DNA from: Gnetum montanum | Taxonomy: Eukaryota; Streptophyta; Gnetopsida; Gnetales; Gnetaceae | Direction of reading: 5' to 3' | Length of the DNA stretch: 27,559 nt | NCBI GenBank assembly: GCA_015680685.1 | Contig: MNCI01027046.1 | Span: 1,699,850 to 1,727,408 of the forward strand | Shown here: piece by piece, positions 1-10,112 of the stretch | Position numbering within the stretch: position 1 is the stretch's first letter | How the letters are laid out: each line of letters opens with the position of its first letter | Made by a program: the position numbers and the translations under genes | The notes under the pieces: generated by a model | The model's input: only the letters and a program-made list of their open reading frames with translations | Told to the model about the DNA's origin: nothing | Databases searched by the model: none

Positions 1-11
1 GCAAGGAAGGA

Positions 12-71
12 CGCGATATTGCGTACGCGATATCGCAAGGGATGCAATATCGCGGTAGACGCGATATTGCG
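12..71. repeat. Four CG-rich near-palindromic 12-mers
   Basis: Four copies of a 12-bp motif start at 12, 26, 43 and 60. Copies 1 and 4 read cgcgatattgcg, copy 2 reads cgcgatatcgca, and copy 3 (tgcaatatcgcg) is close to the reverse complement of copy 1. The spacing is 14, 17 and 17 bp. The block is rich in CpG while the adjoining gag remnant is poor in it. It lies just beyond the C-terminal end of the gag A homology and may continue past the window edge. Its function is unknown; it could be the edge of a satellite or an insertion into element A. Confidence 0.6.
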
Positions 72-94
72 GCCTGTGCAATTCGCATCTCATC

Positions 95-2187
95 AATGGT
101 GAATGTGTTCGGTGGTACTCTAGAGGGGAATAGCGATGCTAAAATTAGGTGTGGCTTACAAATCTTCTTGGAGAGATAGATTGTTGAACATAGTACCCAT
201 ATGAATTTGGTTGCTTATAAGGATACTGCTATCATGGTAATGGCATTCTCCATGGTTTTGATTGATGTCATTGTTGATATTGCTCATAGGGTTGTGGTGG
301 AGCTCCACTTAGATAATAAGCTTGTTGGTGCTGGTGGAACTACCTCAGATTGCCTAGGTGCTTGCCTCATTGCTAGTCACAGATTTAATATGTACACCCC
401 ATACTCTTGTAAGTGTAACACCACAGGGCAACATCCCTTTGGATGTTCATATTGACAAATGTCACAACCAATATCATTTTCAAAGTCTACCTTCACAACT
501 TCTTCTACTATAGCAACTTTGCCCTTACCTCTCTCGTAGGTACATTCAACTTCTTTTTGCCTCCTACAGTTATGATCACTATTATGCTCTTTGGATTATT
601 TAGCATTCTTCATAGCAGTTTGGAATTTTTTATCCAAAGAGTTCCATAATTTATCAACCTTTGTTGAAATATTATAGACATATTTTTGGATAGGCAAGGT
701 TTTCCTGTTCAACACTTCATCAAGTGGTGACTCCTCCTCGTCACAAAATTTGACCTCCCTTTTTCTTATGGAAGGGTCCATATTACACTCTTCTACACTT
801 TCCCTTTTTCACAACTCACCTTCTTCTTTTGCTACTGCTCTATTAGCCTTTAAATCTAATGAGTTCTCGGTTCAGACAACCTCCCTTGAACATACACACC
901 AAAAGTTCTTCTAGTTTCTACTCTGAGCCCATCTATGATGTGGCGAAGTTGTTCCCTCTAAGAATAACCATGGCCAAGGCATCGGTGTAAGAGTGAATAA
1001 TATCTGCCCATGGCAGCATCCAAGGGTTATGTGTTCCCTATTTCCAACCTTGGATTTTCCTTCTTAGATTAGACACTCTGGAGTACATCTGGTATTTGTC
1101 ATTAAATAGTTCCAACATGGTACTCCATTTGTGAATGGATTTTGGCTCCAAGGACTAGTACCAAATTTTAGCTTCCTTAATGAGTGTCCTAGAGAATAGC
1201 TTGAGTTTTTGCTAGTCATTTTTAATGTTCAATAAGGCACAGGCATAATGAAAATATTGTAGATGGTTCTGTAGATCAAATTTGTATCCCCCCTCAAATC
1301 TTGGGACATTGTTCATGTCTAAGTGCTTAATCCAACTATCTTTCACATGCCTAGTTCGAATCTTAACTGCCTTTGCAATGTTAAGCATGCTTCGAGTTGC
1401 TAACAAAGGTTCATCATCATGATTATGTTGATGATGCCAATGATGGTTTTTGTCACCCCTTTGTTCTTGGCAGGCTCTATGATCATTGTTGTCCTATTGA
1501 TCACCTTCAACATGATTATTTCTTTGGTAGCTTCTATCAGAACTAGAAGATGAAGAGGAAGATGGACCACCACCACCATCGTAGTGTCCTCCATCACCTC
1601 TTCGCTCATTACAAGCACCATCCTTAGATCCCTTGCCATCGTGATGTTTGGCCAAGTCCCTACCTTGATTATCACTTTTTCCTAAACTTGGTTTATGAAT
1701 AGTGGATCATAGGTTCAAGGGCACACCCTCATCACCAATAATAAAGGGTGGCAAATTTTCATGTTGAGAACCCCTAGGGAGAGGATCCACATTGTCATCT
1801 AGGTTTAGTAGGAACAAGGCGTTAGTGAAGTGTTTTCCCTTCGTAAACTTGTGGTGCTTCTCCTAGTGTCAATCTCTCCTGCGTTGTGTTTTAGTGGGAT
1901 GATATCTCTAGTGTCATAACCATTTACAACATATTCCTTGTGAAGATCTAGGATGCCCAACTTCTTAATAGTTTGAAAGAGCATCCCTAGCACAAATCGA
2001 TCTAGGGGGGAGGGGGGAGGGAAGGAAGCATTACGATGTTACCCTCCATATCACACCATTGCAGCTGTTCATCTTGATGTAGGATGAAGGTGAAGTCTAG
2101 TACATACTCATCTAGATGAGTATATACCACTTTGCACTCTTGTGGGATTGATGGTTTGACATCTTCATGCCTATGGGAAGAAGGCAT
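95..2187 (-). pseudogene. gag: Element A: decayed Athila-like gag
   Basis: This is a broken Ty3/gypsy gag, the structural protein that packages element RNA. The likely start is the ATG at 2187 (MPSSHRHEDVKPSI), matching MSSSHR at the gag start of element B. Pieces that match gag B and gag C are: the segment at 1212-1406 (HVKDSWIKHLDMNN then PRFEGGY), the segment at 596-781 (IRKREVKFCDEEESPL), a Cys/His block at 431-466 (CDICQYEHPKGC), and a C-terminal YGYYVQQ near 180-200. The three main pieces lie in different frames, so indels as well as stops have accumulated. No pol follows inside the window because element A continues past position 1. Confidence 0.8.
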
Positions 2188-2329
2188 TTTGCAACAAATA
2201 AAATAATCAATGTGCTTTTGTAATTATAGGTCATGTGGTAGTGCATGTGGTAGTGATCTTGACCTTGGGTTTGTCCAATGATATTAATACTGCTCACTAA
2301 TCCTAGATAGCACATGTTTCAACAAACAA

Positions 2330-2349
2330 AGTCCTTAGCAACAATGCCA
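2330..2349 (-). other. Primer binding site of element A (tRNA-Asp type)
   Basis: The minus strand reads TGGCATTGTTGCTAAGGACT, one base away from the LTR end. The complement of the 3' end of plant tRNA-Asp begins TGGCGCCGTTGCCGGGGA. Every difference over those 18 bases is C-to-T or G-to-A. A tRNA-Asp primer is known for Athila elements. The tRNA sequence was recalled, not looked up. Confidence 0.7.
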
Positions 2350-2584
2350 ATGATGAATGGCGAGGTACCCCTACATCCAACTATACAAATCACAAAGCAT
2401 TTATGCACAATCTGGCCGAATTTTGTGGACTTTATAGTTTTTAGTGCACTAGTCTTCTAGGAAGTGAATCTTGCCCTAAGGCCATTCGTTGTCTTCCCAA
2501 TTACACTTGTGATGTACAAAGATATGGTTAGGTGTAATTAAGGAATATGATTTTTATCATTTTGTCTTATGTTCTTTGGTGCTT

Positions 2585-2603
2585 AGAGAGAGAGAGAGAG
2601 AGA
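2585..2603. repeat. (AG)9 microsatellite
   Basis: This is a perfect AG dinucleotide run inside the element A LTR. The matching place in the B LTRs has no such run, so it expanded after the copies diverged. Confidence 0.95.
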
Positions 2604-3118
2604 AATAAAGTAATTTAATGACTAATCTAAATTAACTAACTAACTAATCTCTAACTAGTGCTAACATAAGCATCTAGTCCCACTTTTCGTACAAGTTCTA
2701 AACCCATGTATCCACTGTTGGATTACCAAGCGCTATGCTACTGGGTGCACCAAGCAATAACATTGTTGGGATTACTAAGTGAATACTTGTTATGCTTGAA
2801 GCAATTGTACTTATGTATTTAATTTATCTAGCTTAATTAGCTCAATTACTAGAAAACATTAAATAAAAAACTGAAAGCATTGAATGCATGAATAAATATC
2901 TAAACTATCCAAAATGTTGCAAGGTTTATTAAGAAGCTCGTCCTTATTGTCGTACATACTGTCGTGCTCAGGTACAACAATGCTCGAATAAAGATCTGTA
3001 CACTCAATGACTCCTGCTACAGGCACTCGAGAAAATATTCTAACATTTAAATGGAGAAACTGCAAAAGCTTCACTACATTATGATTGATTGATTTCATAA
3101 ATGGCGTTGGTGAGCATG

Positions 3119-3127
3119 TATTTATAG
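3119..3127 (-). promoter_or_regulatory. TATA box of element A LTR
   Basis: The minus strand reads CTATAAATA, an excellent plant TATA box. The element transcript would begin roughly 30 bp further left, near 3090. The same 9-mer occurs in the LTR of element D. Confidence 0.6.
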
Positions 3128-3190
3128 GCAAGAACAAACCTTACATCAATGGGGCCTAGTTGACAGGGCCTAATCAACATGGCCACTTAC

Positions 3191-4325
3191 GACTCATCAA
3201 GTGGCATTAGCAAGCCACACACGAATAGGTCATATGATGGTAGAAGAGGGTTTTGGTGATAGTGGTAGCCACACAAGAGGGTTCATGCAGCATTGGAAGT
3301 ACAAAATGGCATGCAGTGGCAAATGGACAAAATGGTGTATTATGGTGGAAGAGTAGCAAAGATCAACAATCACTCAAGCTTGTACTGAGTCTTGGCATTG
3401 AGCGGGAGAGGGTTTCAAGACCAAAGGTAGGTGAGGTGCAAAGTAATGCAACAAGGAACAATGGTGAGCAGCACTTGTGTTGTCTAGTTGACAATGGAAG
3501 TTATCTTAAGTTGATGGGAAGACTACTTTAGTTTGATATTGTAATTAATAGCTAATTAAAACTAAGGTTTTGTTATTGTGTAGGATAAGGCCTCATTGAT
3601 GGGCAACGTTGGTGTCAACAATAGATCCTTTAGATTTATGTGGATCTCACTACCTCTTGGTTAAGACATGATGATGGATTCTTCCCAAATTCATTGTAAT
3701 GCACATGTAGATTCTAAGGTAACAATGAAGGATGAAGAACATATTTTTCTCATATGTTATCTTTTTAATCCATTCGGATTCAATTCAAAATACTTAAGTA
3801 AAAGATTTGCTTTAGTGAATAAAAACTCATCAAACACATATCAAAACTTTTGGTTCCCCACCAACTTTCTAACAATATAATAAAACATTTCCATTTCCAT
3901 TTCTATCAAACACCAAGTAATGATTTAAGTTGGTTTCAATATTTTGCAACAATAGCATATTTCGATTTCCGAGGACACTTTACAATAGCAACATTACAAT
4001 AGCATAAACAAGAGATCATGCGTTGAAGTTGCACTTTGAGGAACTCTCTGCATTCATATCTTCTTCCCAACAAATTACTCCAGTGCACTTGCTGACTTCA
4101 AAATTTCAAATCAAACACGGTAAAATGAAACGTCGTCCCAAACCGAAATACAAATTCGGAATCCATTATTTTGACAGATTCACATTCTTGCTCAAAGAAT
4201 CTGCATTCAGACCCTGCCAATTTTCCCTCACATATCGCTTATGCAACAAAATCATCAAATGCCCTAATCCTGCCACAATTGCACTAACAATAACTCACCG
4301 AAAATCCAAGCAAGCAATTTACATT
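3191..4325. other. Unassigned DNA and IQD 3' UTR side
   Basis: No gene is supported here. The first part flanks the element A LTR. The right-hand few hundred bases lie directly downstream of the IQD stop codon and must include its 3' UTR, but no poly(A) signal stands out; AATAAT on the minus strand near 4163-4172 is a weak candidate. A plus-strand open frame at 3253-3531 and one at 4023-4538 show no recognisable motif. The second runs antisense into IQD exon 5. Confidence 0.5.
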
Positions 4326-7300
4326 TTAGAGTGTGGGCTTCTGCAAAACATCATTGTAAACCGACGAAGAAGCGTACAAGGACGACGAAGTTGGGCGTTG
4401 CCGAGGAGCACTGTGCGAACGAGTTTTGGCGAGCGCAGACTGCGTGGCAGCCATGTATCTGGGCACCACAACAGGCGATTTTTCCGAGGCGCCCTCATTA
4501 TCGATCATGTAAAAAGTGTTTGCAGTGCAGGATTTTAAAGGCCGGCTCTTGCGAGGGCTCTCGGAGCGAGAATTTGGAGGTTTTCGGGAGCGCAGAGCGG
4601 CCGCAGCAGCGTCGCTGGCTGCTGCAGCAAGTCTGCGAATCGATTCCACGTGCAGCAGTCTGGAGCTGCTCTCGGATTCTACGCTGGCGCTTATGCTACT
4701 GCTTGCGCTTGCGGAGCGATAATGGATAGCTGCTGTTGCTGCTGTAGTTCCACCACCTCCACCTCTGTTGAAATACCTGCTCGTGGAAGTGGAAGTGGAA
4801 GTGGCTGCTGACATCCAGCGCTCCATCCAGTTCCAGGCCCAGTGCCCCTGCGCCTCCTCCTCCTTCTCGCCTGACGATTGTTTCGGGCCTGCTCTCCATA
4901 GCTGCATGCATATTTCATGTTCTTTTACATGCTACAGGTAATGTAACAAAAATTACTTCGAAGGTCCTTCGTACATTCAATAAAATGATCTAGCAGGTTT
5001 TCCGTAAAATGCAGGTTACATGGAAGATCATATTTTGTTCAGGAATGTAACTGTATCAAAAAATTATCCAAACTATCTTTTACTGTATGAAAAACGGTTT
5101 TAGTTTTATCAGAAAAGTTAATTTTTTAATTTTACATCAATACTATACGAATTCATTAATCAATGTAGGACTTAAGCCCCGGCACAAAAGGTGGAGGGTT
5201 AGCTTTACTTTATTTTAAAACCATGCTAAATTTTATGGACTCGTTTTTTTCAATATGGATTTTGTAGATATTAGGGCATTAGTAGGGCATTCTACAGACC
5301 ACTTGCTGTAGCAAGTGAACAACAATCAAAGATCTAGCTCGTTATAAAAGTAAATGGCAAAAAAATTGATGCAGATGTTGAGGATAGTAACTATATAAAT
5401 TTCTTTAAACATGCCCTAAAATGCATTGGTCAAAACACTCATCTCTCCCAAAAAAATTACTGGTCAATCTTTGTTACCCTGCTTACCGGTGTGACTCTGG
5501 CTGGCGGTGTATAAAATAGAGAATAGCTGACTTGGTCGCAAAGGTATAGATTTTATTCTTGAAAGATACGACAAGAAATCACACCTGATTATATATATAT
5601 AATGGTACCTGGTGAGAGAATGCGTAAGCCATGGCGCGTTCCCTTCTGACAAGGGCCTCATGTTTACTGTGCACCTTGGCTTGTAGCACCTCCACGCTGT
5701 GCAGTGTGTCGTCCCACCTCTGGCTGCTCTGCATTATCCCCATCCAGCGTCAAGCTTAGACTGTCATCTTAATTAGTTTTGTATTTAAGAACGAAGAAAA
5801 GTAGCAGTCTAGGGATCCTTCTACTTCTGACGGACAAAGTTGCTTATTTAAACAAGTTTACCTTTGGGTATCTAGGAGGGTGCAGAGGACTCTATCAATG
5901 ACTAGAAGATTAAGGTTTAACAAAAACATATCAGCAAGTTAGGCTTTTCAAAATAAAAATTAGTATGTACTTGACCTTGAAAACGTGGATGAGGTGTTTA
6001 ATGTATTTTAAGAAATGACTATTGTTTGGGGTAATAAACCATCACATTAATACAGGTGGGTATAGTATATCAAAATGGATTTCCCAGTCAACCTTTAGTT
6101 AATGCAGTTCGGTATAGCATAGTGCCTCATAGCTAACATGTTGACAAACCATCAAAGCAGAATAAAATCACAATCAAGCCAGAAACCAATAAATTAACAC
6201 TGCAGTTTGACCTGCTGGTTGACCGGCTAACCAATTATCAATTTAACTATCCTAACACAAATTAGTAAATTTAAACTTTACATACGGTCAACATAATCGA
6301 TGTTAAGAACTGCTATGTAAGGACAAAGATCTACTTGAAATTTGATGTAAGGTTACTGCTATAGGTTAAACTCTTAACTCAATGCAATTCCTATGCTTTG
6401 ACAATAGGCGGCAGCTCTACCAGTAAGACCATGATTTCCAAGTGACTGATTGAAAGGTTTTAGTAGTAAAAGTACGATTACTGCACCCTGCTCCTGAGTA
6501 TATGATCCGAAGAAGATGATACAATAATAAAAATGGAAAATCAAAACGTGAAAGACACTTGGCTTAAATTGGGGATGAAATAAAAAATTTCAGCATTCAT
6601 TAGACGACTTCACTTCGAGGCAGTGTTATCATTTTGCATCATTTCGATCTGCTGGATGGTATTTTGCTTACCTTAGATCTGGTGTGAAGGATATGTTCAT
6701 AGTCTGGCAGAAAGCTGTGATCGTGATCGTGATCGTGATCATGGTCGTGGTCAGGGTCAGGATGGTGGGTTTGGGGAAGGAAGGCATTATGATTGTTACG
6801 CCTGGCTTTGAGCCTGGCCTGCACTCGAACCACAGCCTGCATGCAGCGCAGTGTCATGTTGGCCTGCTTCCTCACCTGGTGCCCCCTCACCAGTGCCTGC
6901 AATCTCACAAGCCCTTTCAGTGCCTTCAGTGCCCTCCTCGCCTGCATAACACACATAAACAAACGAATTTGCAGTCTCAAAAAACATGGTGGAAAGAATC
7001 GTGAAACTCATTGGTGCTGAAAACATGAAGAGCCATTTACTCTCGAATTTCTTCAACAAAAGTGATGATCCGGATTTGCGAATACTGACCAGATAACCTC
7101 TGAAAGCAGCCTGTATCATAACAGCGGCCCTGTGCTCGCGATTCTTCCTTCCGTATCCCGCAAGACGCACGACTTGTGCAGCGGCCTCGGCGGCCGCCAC
7201 AGCAGCTTCAGCCGCAGCCGCAGTTGCAGCTGCAACAGCCAGAGCATGCTTATCGTTATCACTGTTTTCCTCTCCATCAAATTCGGATTTTGGCTTAATC

Positions 7301-7588
7301 TTCTTTATCTGCAAGAACGCAGTTCAGGTAGTCAGAAACAGAGCTTAGGCAGAAACTTAAACTGAAATTGTCCTAATCTGTTTATCGAAAAACTGTTAGA
7401 AGAATTAACTTGTAACATGCCTCAAGAACCAGAACCGGAATTCATTAATAGAAATAGATTACCTTTTCTTCCTGATTTTGCCGCTGGGAATCATCAGATT
7501 TGGGTTTGCTGGACTTGCTGCTGCTGCTGCTGGAGGATTTGAAGGCTCGCCTGAGAGCGCAGGCAAGCCAGCTGCTTTTCTTGCCCAT
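4326..7588 (-). CDS. IQD: IQ67-domain (IQD) calmodulin-binding protein, five exons
   Basis: The model has five exons, all phase 0 with GT-AG ends: 7463-7588, 7090-7308, 6672-6941, 5609-5728 and 4326-4901. It gives 436 residues. The N-terminus [16 protein letters not shown] is the usual IQD start, and its context (A at -3, G at +4) is strong. Residues about 70-90 are an Ala-rich stretch. The IQ67 domain covers about 101-167, with IQ motif 1 at [10 protein letters not shown] then ARR (split by intron 2 at the family's conserved position), [17 protein letters not shown], and [13 protein letters not shown] His-Asp run lies at 174-190. Exon 4 gives RWDD and AYAFSHQ; exon 5 gives WNWMERWM near 267-275 and a C-terminal DUF4005 block, [20 protein letters not shown], near 394-413. 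IQD proteins bind calmodulin and act as microtubule- or membrane-linked scaffolds in growth and calcium signalling. There is no break. The member number cannot be assigned from sequence alone. Confidence 0.95.
4902..5608 (-). other. IQD intron 4
   Basis: This 707-bp intron has donor CAG|GTACCA and acceptor ATGCATGCAG|CTATGG. It is AT-rich, with a short (TA)n run at about 5590-5600 near the donor. No coding sequence or transposon was recognised in it. Confidence 0.9.
5729..6671 (-). other. IQD intron 3
   Basis: This 943-bp intron is the longest in the gene, with donor AAG|GTAAGC and acceptor ATAATGCAG|AGCAGC. It follows the exon with the IQ67 core and His-Asp run and precedes the 120-bp exon 4. 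It is AT-rich and nothing else was recognised in it. Confidence 0.9.
6717..6762 (-). repeat. In-frame GAYCAY repeat coding a His-Asp run
   Basis: A hexanucleotide repeat (gtgatc and variants on the plus strand) sits inside IQD exon 3 and encodes [17 protein letters not shown] at residues 174-190, just after the IQ67 domain. Because units are six bases, length changes keep the frame. Alternating His and Asp could bind metal ions, but this is inference. Confidence 0.9.
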
Positions 7589-7605
7589 ACTGATGCTGCA
7601 GGCAT
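7461..7605 (-). promoter_or_regulatory. Overlapping out-of-frame upstream ORF of IQD
   Basis: An ATG at 7605-7603 lies 17 nt upstream of the IQD start and in another frame. It reads through all of exon 1 and meets a TAA at the exon 1 boundary in both the spliced and unspliced transcript. Its context (G at -3, C at +4) is weaker than that of the main ATG. If transcription starts upstream of it, it would lower IQD translation. Confidence 0.55.
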
Positions 7606-7753
7606 ATCACAGCTTCACACACAGTTAAACGAAGAAACCAGAGGAGAGGCCAGAGCCAGAGCCAGATTCAGCTGCTTTTGTTGTTGTTTTTCTTGGTGAA
7701 TGATGGTAGAATTCTGCACCTGAATGCTTACGGAGCAGCTGCTGCAATGCAAG

Positions 7754-7768
7754 CTAAGTCAGGCTCAT
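7754..7768 (-). promoter_or_regulatory. Short upstream ORF of IQD
   Basis: A four-codon reading frame (ATG AGC CTG ACT TAG) lies in the presumed 5' leader. It counts only if the transcript starts at the upstream TATA candidate. A CT-rich tract follows between here and the main start, as is common in plant leaders. Confidence 0.4.
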
Positions 7769-7833
7769 GTCGGATTCAGTTTTGGTGGTGCGTCAGTTGT
7801 TAGGTGGCTGTGGGTAATGGCTACACGGGTGGG

Positions 7834-7841
7834 TTATAAAT
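7834..7841 (-). promoter_or_regulatory. Candidate TATA box of IQD
   Basis: The minus strand reads ATTTATAA about 245 bp upstream of the start codon. A transcript beginning about 30 bp further on would have a leader of roughly 215 nt. No other TATA-like site was seen between here and the ATG. Confidence 0.45.
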
Positions 7842-9060
7842 GCATTGCTTTTCTCCCACGACACCCAGAGCAAATTCTTTAAAAAAAGCAACATGATTAG
7901 GTGCACAGACTTGCAATTTTCCATGGGATTTTTGTGCTGCGTATACCGTCAGCTCCTGTCATAAGGCCCGGGTTTAAGGTTGAGTGTAGCCATTTTCACA
8001 GAGAAGAAGCTTTCGCTTATCTGCAGTTCGGACCCATCAGAAAACTGGTTCAGGGTGGAGGGTGAGTGATGACCTTTTATCTTTCATGGACTGGCCTATG
8101 AGAAAACAGATTCAGGGTGTGGGGCGGCGAGGGGCTGTGGGGTTCCTTTCCCAGATTTTGCCATTGCTACTGGATACATGCCATCTTGTGGCAGTTAACG
8201 GCGGAATCGATGATGGATCTGGTCAAGATAGAATGTGTGATATGTTCTTCTGTTGTTGCTGATACTGCTTCTCAACAGCCTGTGACTTGGCTATTATCTC
8301 ATAGCACTGTGGATTGAAGTGTCAAAATCAGAATTTGTGTTTTAAGTTTCTATTTTCAATGCTTTGGCAATCCAGATTGCCAGGAACCATACCAAACTCA
8401 AATCTAACTGGCTGTATTGCGTATGAATTTTTACCAAACAGCAAACATAACTATGCACTCCGAAGCCTTTGATTACAAGAAATGAAGAAAACAATCATAT
8501 TTTCTACTTTTTAAAGTGTTATTTTTTCCTGACGTGGAGACGTCAATGAGTGCAAAATGGTGATGCACACAATATACGCTGTTATCATGTTTTTTACCAG
8601 TTAAAGCCTTAAGGTCGTCAACATTCAAAGATACGCAAACAATTTCTTTTCTAGCTTTCTTAGGATAAAAATTTTCACAGGAACTGAGTCACATGTGACA
8701 TGTCCACATAACTTTTTAGAAGCAAACAAGCAACTTGTGGATGCCAGAATCGTTGTTCGAAGCACTTGGTTAAAACAAGTGAGGAAAAGTGTAACCTTTA
8801 TGGAAGTAAGACCATACAAATTTTCTTAGTACACATTTATTGTTAATTGTTAATGCCAATTTATGTGCATATTCATGTTTATGCAATCGAACATGTATGT
8901 AGCATAAAAAGAAAAATTAGTCAAAAAAGTTCTAACTCTATCTACGCAAAGCAAAAATTGAAAAACCAAACTATTTGAATTTCAAAACTTGAACTTGCTA
9001 TATTTTATTATTTCAAGTCCATACTACTATTCTACTCTCGTATTTTATATTATTTAAATG
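7842..9060. other. Upstream intergenic DNA, no gene seen
   Basis: This is AT-rich DNA upstream of the IQD gene. Small open frames (for example 8062-8262) carry no recognisable motif and overlap one another in different frames. Distal IQD promoter elements may lie here but none can be named. Confidence 0.6.
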
Positions 9061-9068
9061 TGTTCATG

Positions 9069-9122
9069 GGTCCCATCTCTACTTGCCAGTGGGTCGGCCC
9101 ATTAACAAGCAAGGATGGGACC
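9069..9122. repeat. Hairpin with 9-bp perfect arms
   Basis: ggtcccatc at 9069-9077 pairs with gatgggacc at 9114-9122, and the loop holds a second small dyad (gggtcggccc). The sequence ttcatgggtcccatct is repeated with one change at about 9404-9420 inside the SINE-like element, so this may be a fragment of the same family. Confidence 0.5.
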
Positions 9123-9304
9123 TAGGACCTAGAACATAAGCATGATAGATGATGGTCATCAAATATACATGCACTAGAAGCATTGCATTAAAAACATACT
9201 AAGAATGTTTTTATGCTCTTTCGTGGTGCCATGGAATTTCAAATACCAAAGAAGATTAACCCTGTCATGTGCTTCTAAAAGGGCTTTGTTATATTTATGT
9301 TGTA

Positions 9305-9625
9305 TTTGCACCTAAGGGTGTTGGGCAAGTGGTTAGGACACTCATTTCTCCATTGGGAAGTTGTGGGTTTTATCCTTGCTTCCCTTTATGGGACCCTTTT
9401 GATTCATGGGTCACATCTATTCTGTTATTTGAGCAAGGATTGTTTCCAATCATAGTAATGCTAAATGTTTTGATCATGTCGCATGTACCATGCTATGTGG
9501 GTAGGGGTTGTTCTAGTCAAAAGGGCCAACTATCAATCATAGTAATGTGTGATCCTATAGTGTGCATAGGGGTTGTTTTGGCCAAGGGGCTTACTACCAA
9601 TCATAGTAAAGCTAAACAATACCAT
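9305..9625 (+). mobile_element. tRNA-derived SINE-like remnant
   Basis: A box A-like TGGGCAAGTGG at 9322-9332 is followed about 35 bp later by GGGTTTTATCC at 9365-9375, a box B with its central CGA decayed. The arm between (ACACTCATTTCTCC then TTGGGAAGTTG) resembles a tRNA anticodon region. Downstream, caatcatagtaa recurs at 9447, 9534 and 9598 in a partly repeated body. This is the layout of a plant tRNA-derived SINE with internal RNA polymerase III promoter. The open plus-strand frame across it is not believed to be coding. Family and exact ends are unknown. Confidence 0.45.
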
Positions 9626-9632
9626 TTATAAT

Positions 9633-10050
9633 TGATGAGCAGCGAGCAGTCCCTACACCCAACCATACAAATCACTAGCGCTCACTAAGCGATCTAGTCG
9701 AATTTCATAGACTTTAGCTCTCTAAGTACATTGGGTCTAGGCAGTGAATATCAAGGATGTGATCGTTGTCTTCTCAATTTCACTTGTGAGGTGCAAGTGA
9801 ATAGTTAAGTGTAACTAAGACATATGATTTTTATCATTTTATATTTTATTGTCTAAATTGCCTAAGTGGTAGAAAATAAAGTAATTGAATGTTTAAGGAA
9901 TCTAGTAATTAACTAATATCTTAACTAATCCTAACATAAGCATCCATTCCCATTTACCATATACATTCTAAACAACATTGCAATGTTACTAGGTTACCAA
10001 GCGTTAAGCGCTATTGGGATTACCAAACATTCATGTTATTGTGGCCAACC
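9633..10050 (-). mobile_element. 3' LTR of element B, U3 apparently missing
   Basis: The left end tgatgagcagcgagc matches the start of the 5' LTR at 19392 and of the A LTR at 2351. Similarity to the A LTR runs to about 10045. Beyond that the sequence joins the ORF3 side directly: no polypurine tract, TATA box or U3 was found where the A LTR has them. The U3/R part is probably deleted. Confidence 0.65.
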
Positions 10051-10112
10051 TCATCCATGCTATTGCACAGTGCCATGATCAACAAAATTATCCTATAAAA
10101 TCATATATCATT

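Larger units (their letters stand above)
2351..3190 (-). mobile_element. 5' LTR of element A
   Basis: The left boundary is the tg at 2351, next to the primer site and matching the LTR start of element B (tgatg...). Homology with both B LTR copies runs from 2351 to about 2800, with shared phrases such as atgatttttatcattt and taacataagcatc. The minus-strand U3/R part holds a TATA box at 3119-3127. The right boundary is uncertain by about 100 bp: several CA dinucleotides would serve, and the partner 3' LTR lies outside the window, so no target duplication can be checked. Confidence 0.65.

Noticed and set aside
1400-1675. Met/Ile-rich 91-codon frame, with a parallel at 18306-18500
   Set aside because: These are shifted readings of the Asp/His/Ser-rich part of gag A and gag B; the true gag frame is the neighbouring one.
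3253-3531. Plus-strand frame of 92 codons beside the element A LTR
   Set aside because: No motif, no splice partner, and ordinary length for chance in this composition.
4023-4729. Plus-strand open frames of 171 and 132 codons
   Set aside because: They are antisense to IQD exon 5 and its 3' UTR, show no motif, and owe their openness to the GC-rich exon on the other strand.
7478-7699. Plus-strand frame of 73 codons with an Ala run
   Set aside because: It is the reverse strand of the serine-coding AGC repeat in IQD exon 1.
9269-9631. Plus-strand frame of 120 codons
   Set aside because: It overlaps the tRNA-like head and repeated body of a SINE-like remnant and matches no protein family.
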